Assembly (NCBI GenBank): GCA_037176885.1
Contig: JAWWNJ010000082.1
Location: 496,001 to 560,000, forward strand
From: Favolaschia claudopus
Lineage: Eukaryota > Basidiomycota > Agaricomycetes > Agaricales > Mycenaceae
Length of the DNA stretch: 64,000 nucleotides
Reading direction: 5' to 3'
This document shows, one piece after another, positions 1-11,549 of this stretch. How positions within the stretch are numbered: position 1 is the first letter of the stretch; the number at the start of each line of letters is the position of its first letter. A program made the position numbers and the translations under genes. Under the pieces are notes generated by a model that searched no databases, was not told the origin of the DNA, and was given only the letters and a program-made list of their open reading frames with translations.

Positions 1-3000
1 TTTGGACACTGCAGTCCTGTTCAATACGAACGTCTCATCTCTCGGATGTCCATCCGGTAATGTATCATATATGCCCTCGAACCAACGGAACTCCACCTTA
101 TCCCCATCAATATTGTGCACTATTGCTGGGTATCCGCGCACTATTGCCGGGTCTCTTGAGTCCAAGAACTGGATTACGTAGCAAGCACCAACGGCGGGGC
201 TGTAATATAAAGGTCAATCTCGCCCGGCATGGCAAGCCATTGGAAGATAACTCACTTGTTCAAGCGCTTCTTGCGGGAGACAAGCCATTCATCCAAAGTC
301 AAGGTTTTCCTGACGTCTGTGCAGGCCAGGATGGGATAAACTGCCTCTGCCACAGTCTTGTGACTTCCGGCAAGACTTCTTTCCAGTGCATTGATAGCCC
401 GGTCAAGCCCAGCAGGATCATACCTCAAATGTAAGCGCCTCAACTGCTCTATGTTGCGCTCTTGAGGGTCCCTGTGGATCGCCCCACAAAGCCTAGTCAA
501 AATTCGCTTTCTCTCCCGCTCGCATTCATCGGAGTCAAAATCCCACACTGTGATATCGGTGAACTCATTGATAAGCTGTTTGGCAAACCATATAGAGTAA
601 ATCCCGCAATTCAGGGTGTTTCCCTGCTGTGGAACATGCATCTATTTCACCAAAAGAAATCAGTCTGACTCAACGCAACACCAAGCCTTCCCCTCTTACC
701 GGACAAACTATGTCGCTCCAGTCCTTGCTGAGAGCAGTCCCGTACCGCGCCACATGTTCCCACATCAACATCCGATACGTGCGCTGGCATGGACTGAGGA
801 TCTCGAAGCCTATGAACAAAACCTTTTTAACACACCTCTGTAGCAGCCTTCGCTCTCCTCCCCCCCTTATCACCAGCTTTGAAGCTATTGTAAATGTTAA
901 TGTGTTTCATTTTGAATTCCACCGCCACGATCATCCAATGATCGCCCCCAGAAAACCAGGGTATGATGAGTCGATCCAGCTGGAATATATCTTGTTCGAA
1001 CCAGAACTTTCGTTCGTGTTTGGCTCTTGGTTTCGGTGCCATTCCATTCGGCCCCGAGCCCTTGGTTGCATCCTGCATTTCTTTCGAAAGCAAGGTATCA
1101 ACAACCAGCACCTTGGAAGCTCCACCGACATCGCCCATGAACACCTCAAGGTAGGCATCAAGGACCACACAGTGCAATGATTTCTTTTCCCTGACGTCCC
1201 GGAGATTGCCTGTCGTCAATCGGTGCGCTCCAATTAGCCATGTACAATCCTCCTGTTCCGGATCTATAAGGCGTGACAGGGCAGCATCGTCATCGAAAGT
1301 GTGCGGGGCGTCTGACGGCGGTGGGGGTGTGAGTGTTTCCATGGGGCTTTGGCTTTCCGCATTACGTGTAAAGAACTGAAGCACATAAGTCAAAGATCCA
1401 ACGTACGGTTTCCAAAAAACTCACATAGTCGTTTTTTAATGTAGAAAAGTTTAAGCCTGGGCGAAACTTACTGAAAAGCTGCCGCACAAGATCAACAGGT
1501 ACCCCTGCCTCGTTCTCCTTGAAAGAAGCATATATCGCAGCAAGCGGCTCCTTCAGTGACATGGGGTTTATTCGCATGTCCTGTACAAGTGCGTGCTCCA
1601 TTTCGATCTGCAGAATCAATGCAAAAGACATGAAAACCGCCCAGAATCCGCAAAGTGGGGAGTCGGCTTGTTGGACATGGAAGTGACGAAATGTCACTTG
1701 GCCCATCGTGTTATGGATTTGCGGCTGGAGGGAATTCAGTGCTCAAAACACTCATGGTATAGATGCTCCATCAGCTCACCTTCTTCGTGGATGCATTTCG
1801 CTCAACTGTGCTGTGCGGGTGAAGATATTCTCCAAGCATGATTTGATTCCGCAGATGGGTCTCTCGATCTCCCTCGCTGGAATCATTAACGGCATCATTG
1901 TCCTGACGCAAGGGGTCCAGGAGCTCAACCTGAGAACTCTCCCCCCGCAAATCGTGATGGACCAGAGTCCAATGCGGCGGCATCGCGGTCTCCAGGCATT
2001 GAAAAAAGACAAGATGGTCGACATGGACCTTGCCCCCACGGGCAGAAAATATTTCCGCAATATCTCCGAGTCTCTGCAATTTCAACTGGAATAAGATAAG
2101 CATTTTAGCCGTTGTGGAACACAGACAAGCGACATACTCTCTCCGAAGTTGCCTTCTTTGACCATTTGATTCTTCTCACCGCGGCCGCAAACCCATCCGG
2201 GCCTTCTACTAGGAAAACCCACGCATGCCTTCTTGCCACTTCGGAGAGGTTGAACATTTGAGCCCATTGCTCCACCACTTTCCACCGCAGCTCATAGCCT
2301 TCGCTACCCCAGTTCTCCGGCACATCCATCTCTCCGTCTCCTTGAGCATCTACCACCCTCGGCAGAACCAGACTAAGCCTCTCGTCGTTCCCACCCATGC
2401 CTGTGCCTGCCGGAAATACACTATTTTGACCAGCACGACCTGCACTGGGGCGGCCGGACTTCACAGCAAACTGCGGATTCTTACTGATCGCACCGCTCTT
2501 TTTACTCTGTCTTCGGCGTTGAAGCGGAGTTGTGTTTGGTGGGCGCCCCGACTGTCTTCCCATCGCAGCTAGAAAAGCATGAGCAAGATCTTCACCCCAC
2601 GCAGAGCATTCAAAAAATACCAAAGCTGTTTTCGTTCTCCTCGGTGGCGGCATCAGAGTCTGGCTCAAACGCTGGCTCTGGAGACATAGAGGGCTGCCTT
2701 TCTTCCGCTTCTTCCTCCGCCGCCAGAACGCCAAGGACTTTGTACACCTCCTTGCTCTCTGCCTCGTCATTTCGCTGTTTCACACGCTTGGGGTCACTTT
2801 TCTTCCTCTTTCCTATCGCTCTTTCGGACTGCCGCTCTGTCTCTGTGGAATAAGGAATGTCAGTCTTGTTCAGCGGCAGATGTAAATAGGTACTTGCCAA
2901 GCCATTGTTCTACTGGCCCACCAGATATATACAGCTCGACGGCCAGAATATGTACGCACTTCTTCCCTGTTGCTACAAAACTTCGGCACTGGCATCGCAC

Positions 3001-5931
3001 AGGGTTCGTTGTCACTTCGAACTGCCTGGAAATCTGCTCCACTCTGAGCGGAGAAGAAATAGGTTATTAGTATCTGAACTTTGAAACGAAACCCGAAGCA
3101 AACAGGACTCACACTTCAACCACCTTGTATTTCACTTCATTCACAATCCTGATGGCACCGCGATCCCACAAGCTGTATGCCTCTTGATGCATAGCCAATA
3201 CATCGTCGCGCACTGGCCTGTCAGGGGGGCGCCAGCTCTGAAAGTAAGGAAGAAAGCTGTTCAAGACAATCAGTGCCAGGCGGTCGATTCTGATTAGATT
3301 TTTAGCTTCCATGGTCAGTAGGCTTTGATGGACCGAGATACCTTTTATTGCTGCGACTGCCTAGAAAAACTGTATCGAATGTGCGGAATGCTGTTTCCGA
3401 CCAGTTGTTCGTATTCCAGATCCCATCTCTCGTTTGAGTTGGCGGTAGACCAATATCCGTAAAGTGTGCTGCAAAGCATATCGATCAGTCTTCAATTGGA
3501 AAGATATCGCACACAAGTTAGCTGCTCACGAATCCACTCCGGGGTGAACCACTCGCTTTCAAAATACTGCACCACCGCCTCCGCCATGTTTCTACGTTCA
3601 TCCTGTGTGCGGGGCAAACCTCGAACCCGTTTAGCTGGTGGAGGAGCTTCCTTCTGCCCAGCTTTCTTTTTTCCTTTTTTCTTCAAAGCAAGCCCTGCCA
3701 TCGTAGCCTCAACATCGTCATCGTCTACCTCTTCATCATCGTCCTCTTCCTCATTGTCCTCGTCCTCCATCTCGTCTTGCATGATGAGCTCCTCGACCGT
3801 GACCAGAAACTGGGCGGAGAGATCTTCGAACTCATCCAACGTGCGTGCGCGTTGCACATAGCGGAACAACCTAGCAATCTTCGCCTTGATGGTCAACGGG
3901 ATTTTCCTGGAGAGACCCTTTGTTCCATCGCTCCACTCCCAAAGAAGAATCGCGCGGATAACATGGAACTGACAGATGCGGATAGCGAACACCAGTTTTT
4001 TCAATTTTTGAACTACAGCATACAGGGTGAGTGTCTTTCCGGATGTGGAGCAAGAGAAGAAGTACGGAAATAAGAAAAAAAGACTCACACTGTTTTAACG
4101 CTTTGAGCGATGGCCGATGTTTGTCAATCATCACTTCTCCAATCTGCCACCCATCAACAATGATTGTCTCTGCGTTCGCCTTAATCTGAGCTTGTATCTC
4201 GGTGGTTCTTCCTCTCATAATGATCACTGTTGGGTCTGAAACAAGGATCAGACGAAGGCTTTAGTGATTTTTGCAAACCTCTCACCGTCTACTATAGACT
4301 GCGCTCGCTCCATGACTTTCTCGTAAGTCCCAACATAGAAGCGTAGGATTGTGGCCTCATCAGCATGTGCTGAGATGAACATTGACACTGTACAACGGTA
4401 GATGAGATTTCAGGGTTTTCGATCCACTTGTGATTGCTTACCGGGAACCATATGTTCCTTTTCATCGACTGTACAGAGAATAGACAAAGCAGCGCGGTTC
4501 TGACTTTTGTGGCGCCAGCACTGATCACTTCCCAATCCCCCCGATCCCATGGCATACGCAATCCCGCTTTCCAGGGAATAATTGTCCGTCAAACCAATGG
4601 AGAATTCGGATTCGACATCAGGTTTCTGGAAGTCATGGGGAACATATCTAAGCTGCGTTGTGAGACTGAATTCATGACCAAGACTATGTGCTCCACCCAC
4701 GCGAAAATCTTGTCTTGATTCCGACGGGCAAGCAGATGTGTGGCTCGCCAGGGATTGCGATCCAGGAGTTCACGCTGCTTGGCTGCGGCATACATGCTTT
4801 TGATCTGCTTCGGAGTGGGATGCCTCCAGTCTGGTAAAGGTGTTGTTCTCCCAAGCGCTTGCGGACTCAGATTCTGGACTTCTGAAGGTTTATTGCGGTT
4901 GTTTAATTCCAACCAGCTTCAAGGAACCTTACATCACTCACCAATCGCAATGCTAGAAGGACGAAACCCTCCAAGTCTCATCCTCTCTAATACATAACAT
5001 CTCACGATCCTAGAAGACATAATCACCTCCCAGCGAAGCTTCAGCTCCACGTCCGCATGCGTATACTGTTGATAAACATAACAGAGAGTGAGATCTCCTG
5101 GGTATACTTCAACCTGGTACCATGACTGTTTGAGATGGCAGAATGCGGCAAACACCAAGATCACATACATGGAGCCTCACTCGATTCTCGCATCCTTTCC
5201 ATCGCCCTACCGCACCTCCATTGTTGCTTCCAGATGAGTCTTCTTCTTCCTCTTCCTTTTCCGAGCCATCTTCGCCAACAGCCAGGTCATGAGCCCCAGC
5301 GCAACGCAGAACCCATCGCACAACTGGCTGGTTCCGCTTTCCGGCACGCACAATGGCATCCTGCGAAGGGGGTGGATCATTCCATCGCAAAAAACATCGC
5401 CGGGCTCGAGGATCACGGGGACTGTCCCCTGGATGCCCAATCCAATTCACAATCACCGCGTTGTCTCTTGAACTGGCATTCTGCGGCGGACTCATTGAAT
5501 GAATATTATAATCATTGGGCTTTGTGTAAGACATCAGCGCGCCTTCATCCAACCTTTTAGAGGGAAAGAATGTGCTTCACCTGGTCATCAAACCATGCAG
5601 CCAAGTCCTCGATGCGCAATTTGTGCAACAAGGCCCACCCTTCTTTGGTAAATGATTTTGCATTCAGAAACTGTCGGTGAGAAGGGCCACTTGATAGTTC
5701 TGGAATGCGGACTGCCCCGCTTGCAGCCAGAACTGCGAGACGTGCTTCCTCGCCTTGCAGGATAGTGCCATCGACTGGCGGCTCTCCCTCATTTCCTCCG
5801 GTTGCTGAACCGGGGGATGGAGCATTCGAAAGAGCCCCCTCATCGCCGGAATTTGGCTCAGGGGTAGACGATTTTTTTTTCTTTCTTTGCTTCTTTGGGC
5901 GACCAGGTTTTCTTCTAGCTTGAGACGCCAT
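1..5931 (-). CDS. MULE-type transposase with SWIM finger and two Ulp1/C48-like domains, open at the left edge
   Basis: Multi-exon gene starting at the ATG at 5931, just before a basic AT-hook-like stretch (RRKPGRPKKQRKKKK). Domains in order: acidic linker; transposase core, with a first acidic residue in LGSDQCWRHK (about 4510), a second in GEVMIDKHRP (about 4120) and the MULE hallmark CQFHV (about 3975); a long acidic and lysine-rich linker; a SWIM finger (CQC...CVH, 2910-3000); a basic linker; then two Ulp1-like domains. The first has HWTL, LLDPL and QQADSPLCGFW (about 1970-1650). The second has DHWMIV, IYNSF and QQGNTLNCGIY (about 940-600). Known: MULE transposases cut and paste DNA, and some plant MULEs and Zisupton-like elements carry Ulp1 domains. 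A stop at 252 lies in a 56-base intron (200-255); coding resumes at 199 and runs off the window. The frame changes near 5560 and near 4690 without room for a normal intron, so the copy may be decayed. Confidence 0.72.
827..2103 (-). other. tandem Ulp1-like cysteine protease domains within the MULE gene
   Basis: The 3' end of the first Ulp1-like domain (catalytic-type Q and C in QQADSPLCGFW near 1650) runs through an acidic exon into the second domain. A 58-base intron beginning GTGAGT after KNDY (about 1420) joins FFTRNAESQ at 1375 in frame, so both domains sit in one reading frame. The second domain continues to about 260, with its cysteine in NCGIY near 605. The first domain keeps H, D, Q and C. 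In the second the usual Asp position after the HW motif reads Asn (IYNSF). Known: C48 peptidases use His-Asp-Cys with an oxyanion Gln. Inference: the first copy could be catalytic and the second impaired. Confidence 0.6.
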
Positions 5932-7252
5932 AATGAGGGACCGGAAAGCAAAAGGGGTGTTACCAAAAGCGTGACAGAGCCATGGTGGATTGCATATGAT
6001 GGCGATCACCCGCAATGTTATTCCCCGCAGTGATTTGTGCACTTTTGTGTGTGCAAAAGTCCACAATTTTGTTGAGTTTGCGGATGAAATCTGAGCAGTT
6101 TGGTACCCAGAACGTTAGAATCCACCTAGAGATGAGGCAGGACAAAGAAACCTTGACCGGATACCAATAAAGGCGGTTGACGGAAGCAAAATGTTCACTG
6201 CCAATTGAAATTTGAAATCTGCTAATGCAGTCGAGAAGAGTGGTAGGTAACAGGTAAGAGATGCATATTCTTACATAGAAACAGTCACTTAGCTTAAGTA
6301 AATGCCCATTGGCAGATCGATGCTGGATTTCGCATCTTACCCGATTTGGTAGGTCCATGCAAGTTCGAGGAAATGTGCAGTGAAGTTCGCCAAATCTAGA
6401 CAATATACTCAATAGGTCTCGGACAGGACATACACAGGTTCATGTAAACACACTCACATTGTACCCAGGGGCCATCATGCCAAATTGGCGCTGAGAGTTT
6501 GGCAGCACACCCGATTTGGAAGGCCCAAGCATCCTCATGGAATTGCGGCCTAAAAAGCGGAATCTTGGTCAAAAACCTTGATAGATCCTGTGTATTACAC
6601 ACATTTGTACCTTCGAAGACACTCACCTTGCCCACACCAACGCCCATGGCAAATCGGCGGTCAGGTTTTTACAAGTTACCCGATTTGGAAAGTCAAAGCG
6701 GTTTCGATTAACTCTGGTCAAAAATGTGTCACTTCCATCAAAGTAACTTAGTAGATAGGGTAGATGCGATGCCTATGTATCCGAAGAAATACTTGCCTGG
6801 TTGACACAGAGTTTCATGGGAAACATGAGCTGTGTTTATCTGAGGGAAGCTGGATTTGAAAGGCAGACCTGCACATAGGTGCAAGGTAGGAATATGCTGT
6901 TCTTGTACAATGCAAGGTTTCTGACTATTTCTCCTGTGTTGCTTTCTTACAGCATAGAAAAGCTTATGCCGATTTCGGTGCTTGGTTTGGTTCATCATAA
7001 GGTCAGAGATGCATTTGTTGAGCGGTGTTCATCAGAAAGGTAGTGGTGTAGGTTCAATTAAAAGGGATAGAGCGCAATTTGAATTGTATCTCTGTTGATT
7101 CTAGCCAGGAAATTGTTTGTTTCTTGGCAAGAAATCGACAAAGTCAATGCTCTTAGAGAAAAGGTCACACCTGTCACACAACACTGATCGGTTGTTGGTT
7201 GCCGGGTGGCTGTGGGTGGCTGTGTGAGGTCACCTCTCATCGGTCTCCCATC
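5932..7252. repeat. intergenic region with degenerate ~170-base repeat
   Basis: No convincing gene. Three related cores occur at about 6308-6358, 6470-6526 and 6646-6702. Each has a GGC(A)AAT(C/T)GGCG-like start followed some 25-30 bases later by CCCGATTTGG(A/T)AGG. Spacing is 167-175 bases. Two further cores occur at 14085-14135 and 14255-14285, again about 170 bases apart, on the far side of the JmjC gene and satellite. The remainder of the stretch is AT-rich with no structure I can name. Confidence 0.5.
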
Positions 7253-10200
7253 ATGTCCGAGCCAAGATTGAGTGAAACTCCTCTCTTTACTCGCAACTGC
7301 TGGTCTTCACAGCCTCTGGTGGATAATACATGGCATCAGCTGCCCAATGATGTTCTACGGGAACCTTATTCTGCATTTATTGCTGCTATCAAAGTCTTGG
7401 ACTGTGCTGGGTATCCGGACTACAGGCTGCCCACTCTGGATGGCGATTTCTGCATGGCTCTCGGTGTTTCCTGTCCTCCTGCTGTTGAACTCAACACTGG
7501 GAACAATAAAACAAATCATACAGCTGGGCGTGCTCTTGCTTGGATGTATTTGCTGCACTTCCAAGTTTTGGATCTCATGCTGGCGGCTCTATATCCGAGA
7601 GAAACAGCAGTATCTGTGACACAGTGTGCTAAAGAACATTGGACTCAGCCAACTATAAAGGTTTCTTTGTTCCTTCCTTCACTTCTCGAGCTAGATTTCC
7701 ACTCCTCTTTCGTGCCTCAGCTCCTCAAGAAATTACAAAGATGGAACGAGTTTGTTTCACAGACAAAGAGTCTCATATCTAGCCGCTCCACAAGCTCCGC
7801 TAGCACCGACCCCATCGATGGCGGTAAGCTCTGCTTCACTCAGTCAAAGAAACGAACCCAGAATCAATACAGACGCGGCCGAATCCTTTGGGCTTGCCCT
7901 CAAAGTCGTTGGGCTGGAAAAGGACATAGAACAGAGTGTGCTATTCAAAAATATGAACGCGATCGCAATGGCTTTAGTGTGGATTCTCGAGGTGCGTAGA
8001 CAAGAGGCCTTTGATTCGACACTGTACTAATGATGCAAGCCGGAAGCAGCTGGGGACAAAGCATGCGCCGGTTCTTGTTGCGGGAAAAATTGACCTCGCA
8101 CCACTTACTTACCCAGAGTCTCGCTACAAAGCCCTGGCCGGCAGCTCTGTCACATCACATGCTTCTCCCCCTCCAGCTGCTACCAAGGGTGACTTGAAAG
8201 ACAGATTGAGCAAGCTTGGCAGCGGAGGGAAGCTTTTACGATCGCTCTCATACATCCTCAACCTCTCCCCTACCCTTGTTTTCATTCCTTGTGACCTTCA
8301 ACAAATGCACATAGATGTATTTGCGCAGCAAGAGGTGGAACCTCCCATTCTTCTTTTCCTCCGAGTTGGAGTAAGGACTGACGAATCATATCATCGTTCA
8401 TAACAGATCCACTCCCTGCTTTCAAGCTCTCCCAAAGGGCTGAGTGCTCTGCCTTTCGTAGAGCACTGCGTCCATACTGCAATCCGCACGATATGCGCCA
8501 CTCACAATGCCACAAATGACCTGGTGACCAACCTCATTAGGAAGTGCGAGGAGATGCCCCCGATGGGAGTGCAAGACAAAGTTATCTTCGAGAGTATGTC
8601 CGCTTCTTTCGCACAGTAATCGAGTAATCCAATTCATAATTTCCAGCGGTACTCAACATTTACTCACAAAAGCCGAGCAATCTGCAACCACCAATAGTAT
8701 CCAATCCACCGCCCCTCGCAACAACTGTATCAAGCGAACCGGCAGCTTCCTCCCCCGTCGCCAGGCCTCTCACTCTCACATCCATTCCAATGTGGAGGAA
8801 ACCTCACTACACAAAGCGCCACTCGCTGCCGGGACGAATCATCAATCTTCGCCTTCACAGAACGAAAACCAAGAGCGATCCAATCTTGAAACAGAGACAC
8901 CAGAACTTGGTAATAGCTCTCTCATTTCTTCATTTGTAGTTGTAAGCTTTAACGAAAATTCAGAACCTGTGAAACGCCGCAGTTCCCGTCTTCAAGATGT
9001 CAAACCAGCGCCAGCCAAAGTGGAGCCCGAAACCCGCACATCTTCGCCACGCAAAACTTACCATAAAAGGAAAGCATCGGAATCCATCGACAAACTAGTA
9101 TCCAAGAAGCGAACTGTCGAGGTCAGTCATTCTTACCGTTGTAATTCAAAGTTCCTCAGGATCTGTAGGAAGAGGATGTCGCAGCGACTGAGACTTCTAA
9201 GGAGCAAGCCGACGTGGCTCGACCAGAGGCAAGTATGTGTACCATTGTATGTACCACGCTGCTCACCGTATTTTTAGGAGCTGGATCCCGACCTTGTATT
9301 ACAGGTAAGGCATTCTGTTGATCGGTCTCAGCGAAACAAAAACGAAACCGATGCACTTCGAATTAATATCAGAGATGCCGAACCCCCCATCACATTTCAG
9401 CCCTGCTCCCAGACCACAGCTCTGAACGACATTTTGCGTACATATCCCACCCCGCTGCAGTAGGAATTTGAATTCCAATTCCTTGTTGAATCATATCTGA
9501 CATATACCATTTTCAGCGCACAATGGAATATAAACTTCTTTACGATGTCTCGAACTCGGCGGTCACGCTTTCAGACTCGTCGTTGGAGGTCTTGTCCTTG
9601 GCTGCATGGGACTCAGCTTCCAGTATCGAGCTGGTGGAGAAATGGGGCACCGGGTGTAACTTTTATATTCAAGACCTACGAGCAGGTGTGCCGATCAGAG
9701 ACCTTGCAGATCTGCGAACACGGCTGGTTCAGTCGAACACCATGAAAACCCCCATTGAGGTCCAAGGTAAGTCACACACATCCTTTCATTTGCACTTTTC
9801 GCAACTTCCCTTAGTGCAAGGACTGCGCACCTTCCCTGGGCCTGACGATAAAGACGCTGAGGTCGATTACACCAAGTCAATAAGGTCAACGACAGTGACT
9901 GTGCTGCTTGACCAAGCGCAAAGACAAGACGGACTTGTGCTCAACGCCCTTGGACTTCCCGGCGGTCATGGCATTCACCACAATCCTCTCCTCGATACGT
10001 GTGTTTCCTGCTGTATTAAATGTGATCAGTATCTGACTCGCCACAGCGGGTTTGATTTGCAGTTCAAGGCGTTCTGGAAGACAAACAACCTGCCAGGATT
10101 CAGCGAGCGTATGCCACCATATGAAGAGATGTACTTCAAGCTTCTTGGACTTGCTCATACACTGTCGATGTTCCACGTCGATATCACGATGACTTGGATT

Positions 10201-11223
10201 TATATCGCTGGGCCAGGGGAGAAATTCTGGATCAGTTCCCGGCCGCGAGGCAATTGGCAAACTGACGACCTCTCGGACACCCGAGCTTTCAGTGACTTCG
10301 ACCCCGATCAGGCTTCGTTAAGCACGCACGACTACGAGATCACCGCGCTTCCCGCAGGGGGAGGTATTTTGTGAGGGCTCCATCCGCTGTTTGTGTAGTA
10401 TTATTGTACTCATCTTATATCTCAGTCTCCAGCAACCCGGTCGAAGGCATGCGGTGGTCGGAACAGGTGTCCCCACCATGACCGTTGGTGGTTACTTCTT
10501 GTGTGCCTCGCGCATGCGTGCAGCGATTGCTGTCTTGCTACACATTGTCATGATGCCTCACCTGTTGACCAACGCTGATCATGTTGGGTTGTGGCAATTC
10601 TTGATTCGCATATCAATGTTCTGGCTGCATACTATCCAAGGTATTTGGTGTGATTTCGATTTCATTTGGATCTCAATCTCGACAGATTGCCCTGAGGAAA
10701 TCAATGATTTGAAAGAATATCTCCCCGACCTCTCGAAGGAGGCTGGATGGCTGGATGTCATCTACCTGGCCTCCGTCATCGTTCTCATGCCTTGCCTTGA
10801 TCACCGGAACTACGGTGGGCCAGGAACACCTTCTGCGGAGCTCCAAGAGGCCGCCGCTGCCGGGATCCAGTACACCAAGTGGCGGCGCAGTTTCAAAAAG
10901 GGCAAGCCTACAGCTCTAGAAGCGGTGCGAGAGTTATATGGCAACGAGAATGCTTGTGATGTAAGTCTGGCACTTGCCTCGCATACTTTTCCTTGACAAG
11001 CAAGTCATAGATGTGTCTGCTCCACATGGCAATTGCGCTGTCGCAATATCACTCCCGCATCGCCGAGAGGGAACCAACTGCAGAGATCTTCGAAAGCTTT
11101 ACTCCGGAAGCATTTCATGATAGGCTTCGTGCCTGCTTGAAGTCGTACAAATCACAGCTACTCAAGTCTTTCGATGCTGCAGTCAACGGGCCTGAGATTC
11201 ACACATTTTTCATGTCATCGTAA
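7253..11223 (+). CDS. JmjC-like dioxygenase domain protein (Agaricomycete-expanded family)
   Basis: Plus-strand gene of roughly ten exons. The N-terminal third (7253-8600) has no domain I recognise. It is followed by a low-complexity, basic and acidic linker (8650-9480: KRRSSRL, SPRKTYHKRK, EEDVAATET). The C-terminal part holds the likely catalytic fold: FHVD gives an HxD iron-ligand pair (10174-10182), then GEKFWI. After an intron (acceptor about 10425), LQQPGRRHAVVG supplies the second His (10448-10450), followed by VGGYF. The last exon (11011-11223) ends with FFMSS and a stop. Known: JmjC enzymes use Fe(II) and 2-oxoglutarate with an HxD/E...H triad, and relatives of this architecture are abundant in mushroom genomes. 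The substrate is unknown: histone, other protein or nucleic acid. It could equally be two adjacent genes split near 8640. The start at 7253 is the first ATG that gives a long frame and is not proven. Confidence 0.62.
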
Positions 11224-11549
11224 TTACCCCTTGCGTCTAATCATTATTCCACTGGAGATTTTCATGTGTGCACACTAAACATGCCCTTGATCCATCGGTT
11301 CCTCAAGATACCAGATAAAGGTGGTTGTCGTCTCGCAGTTTGGATCTTTGATGTGCTGCTCTGTCACTGTGACGTGTGAGTGGATAGCTTGTCCGGCCCT
11401 TCCCACTCTGCCTAACCAGCGCATTGCATGCCTAGACTGTATGAACTTGATAGGAATGCTTCAAGCTATGCTCTCCGGCCCACTACATCCTTTAGCTATG
11501 GAAATTACACCTGAGCAACATCCAATTTTCGTTATTCAGGCGCTCAAGA

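Noticed and set aside
1..5931. Assignment of the first gene to KDZ or Zisupton transposons
   Set aside because: Ulp1 and SWIM domains would fit Zisupton-like elements, but the CQFH motif and DKHRPSLKAL block fit MULE transposases better. Left as a possible alternative only.
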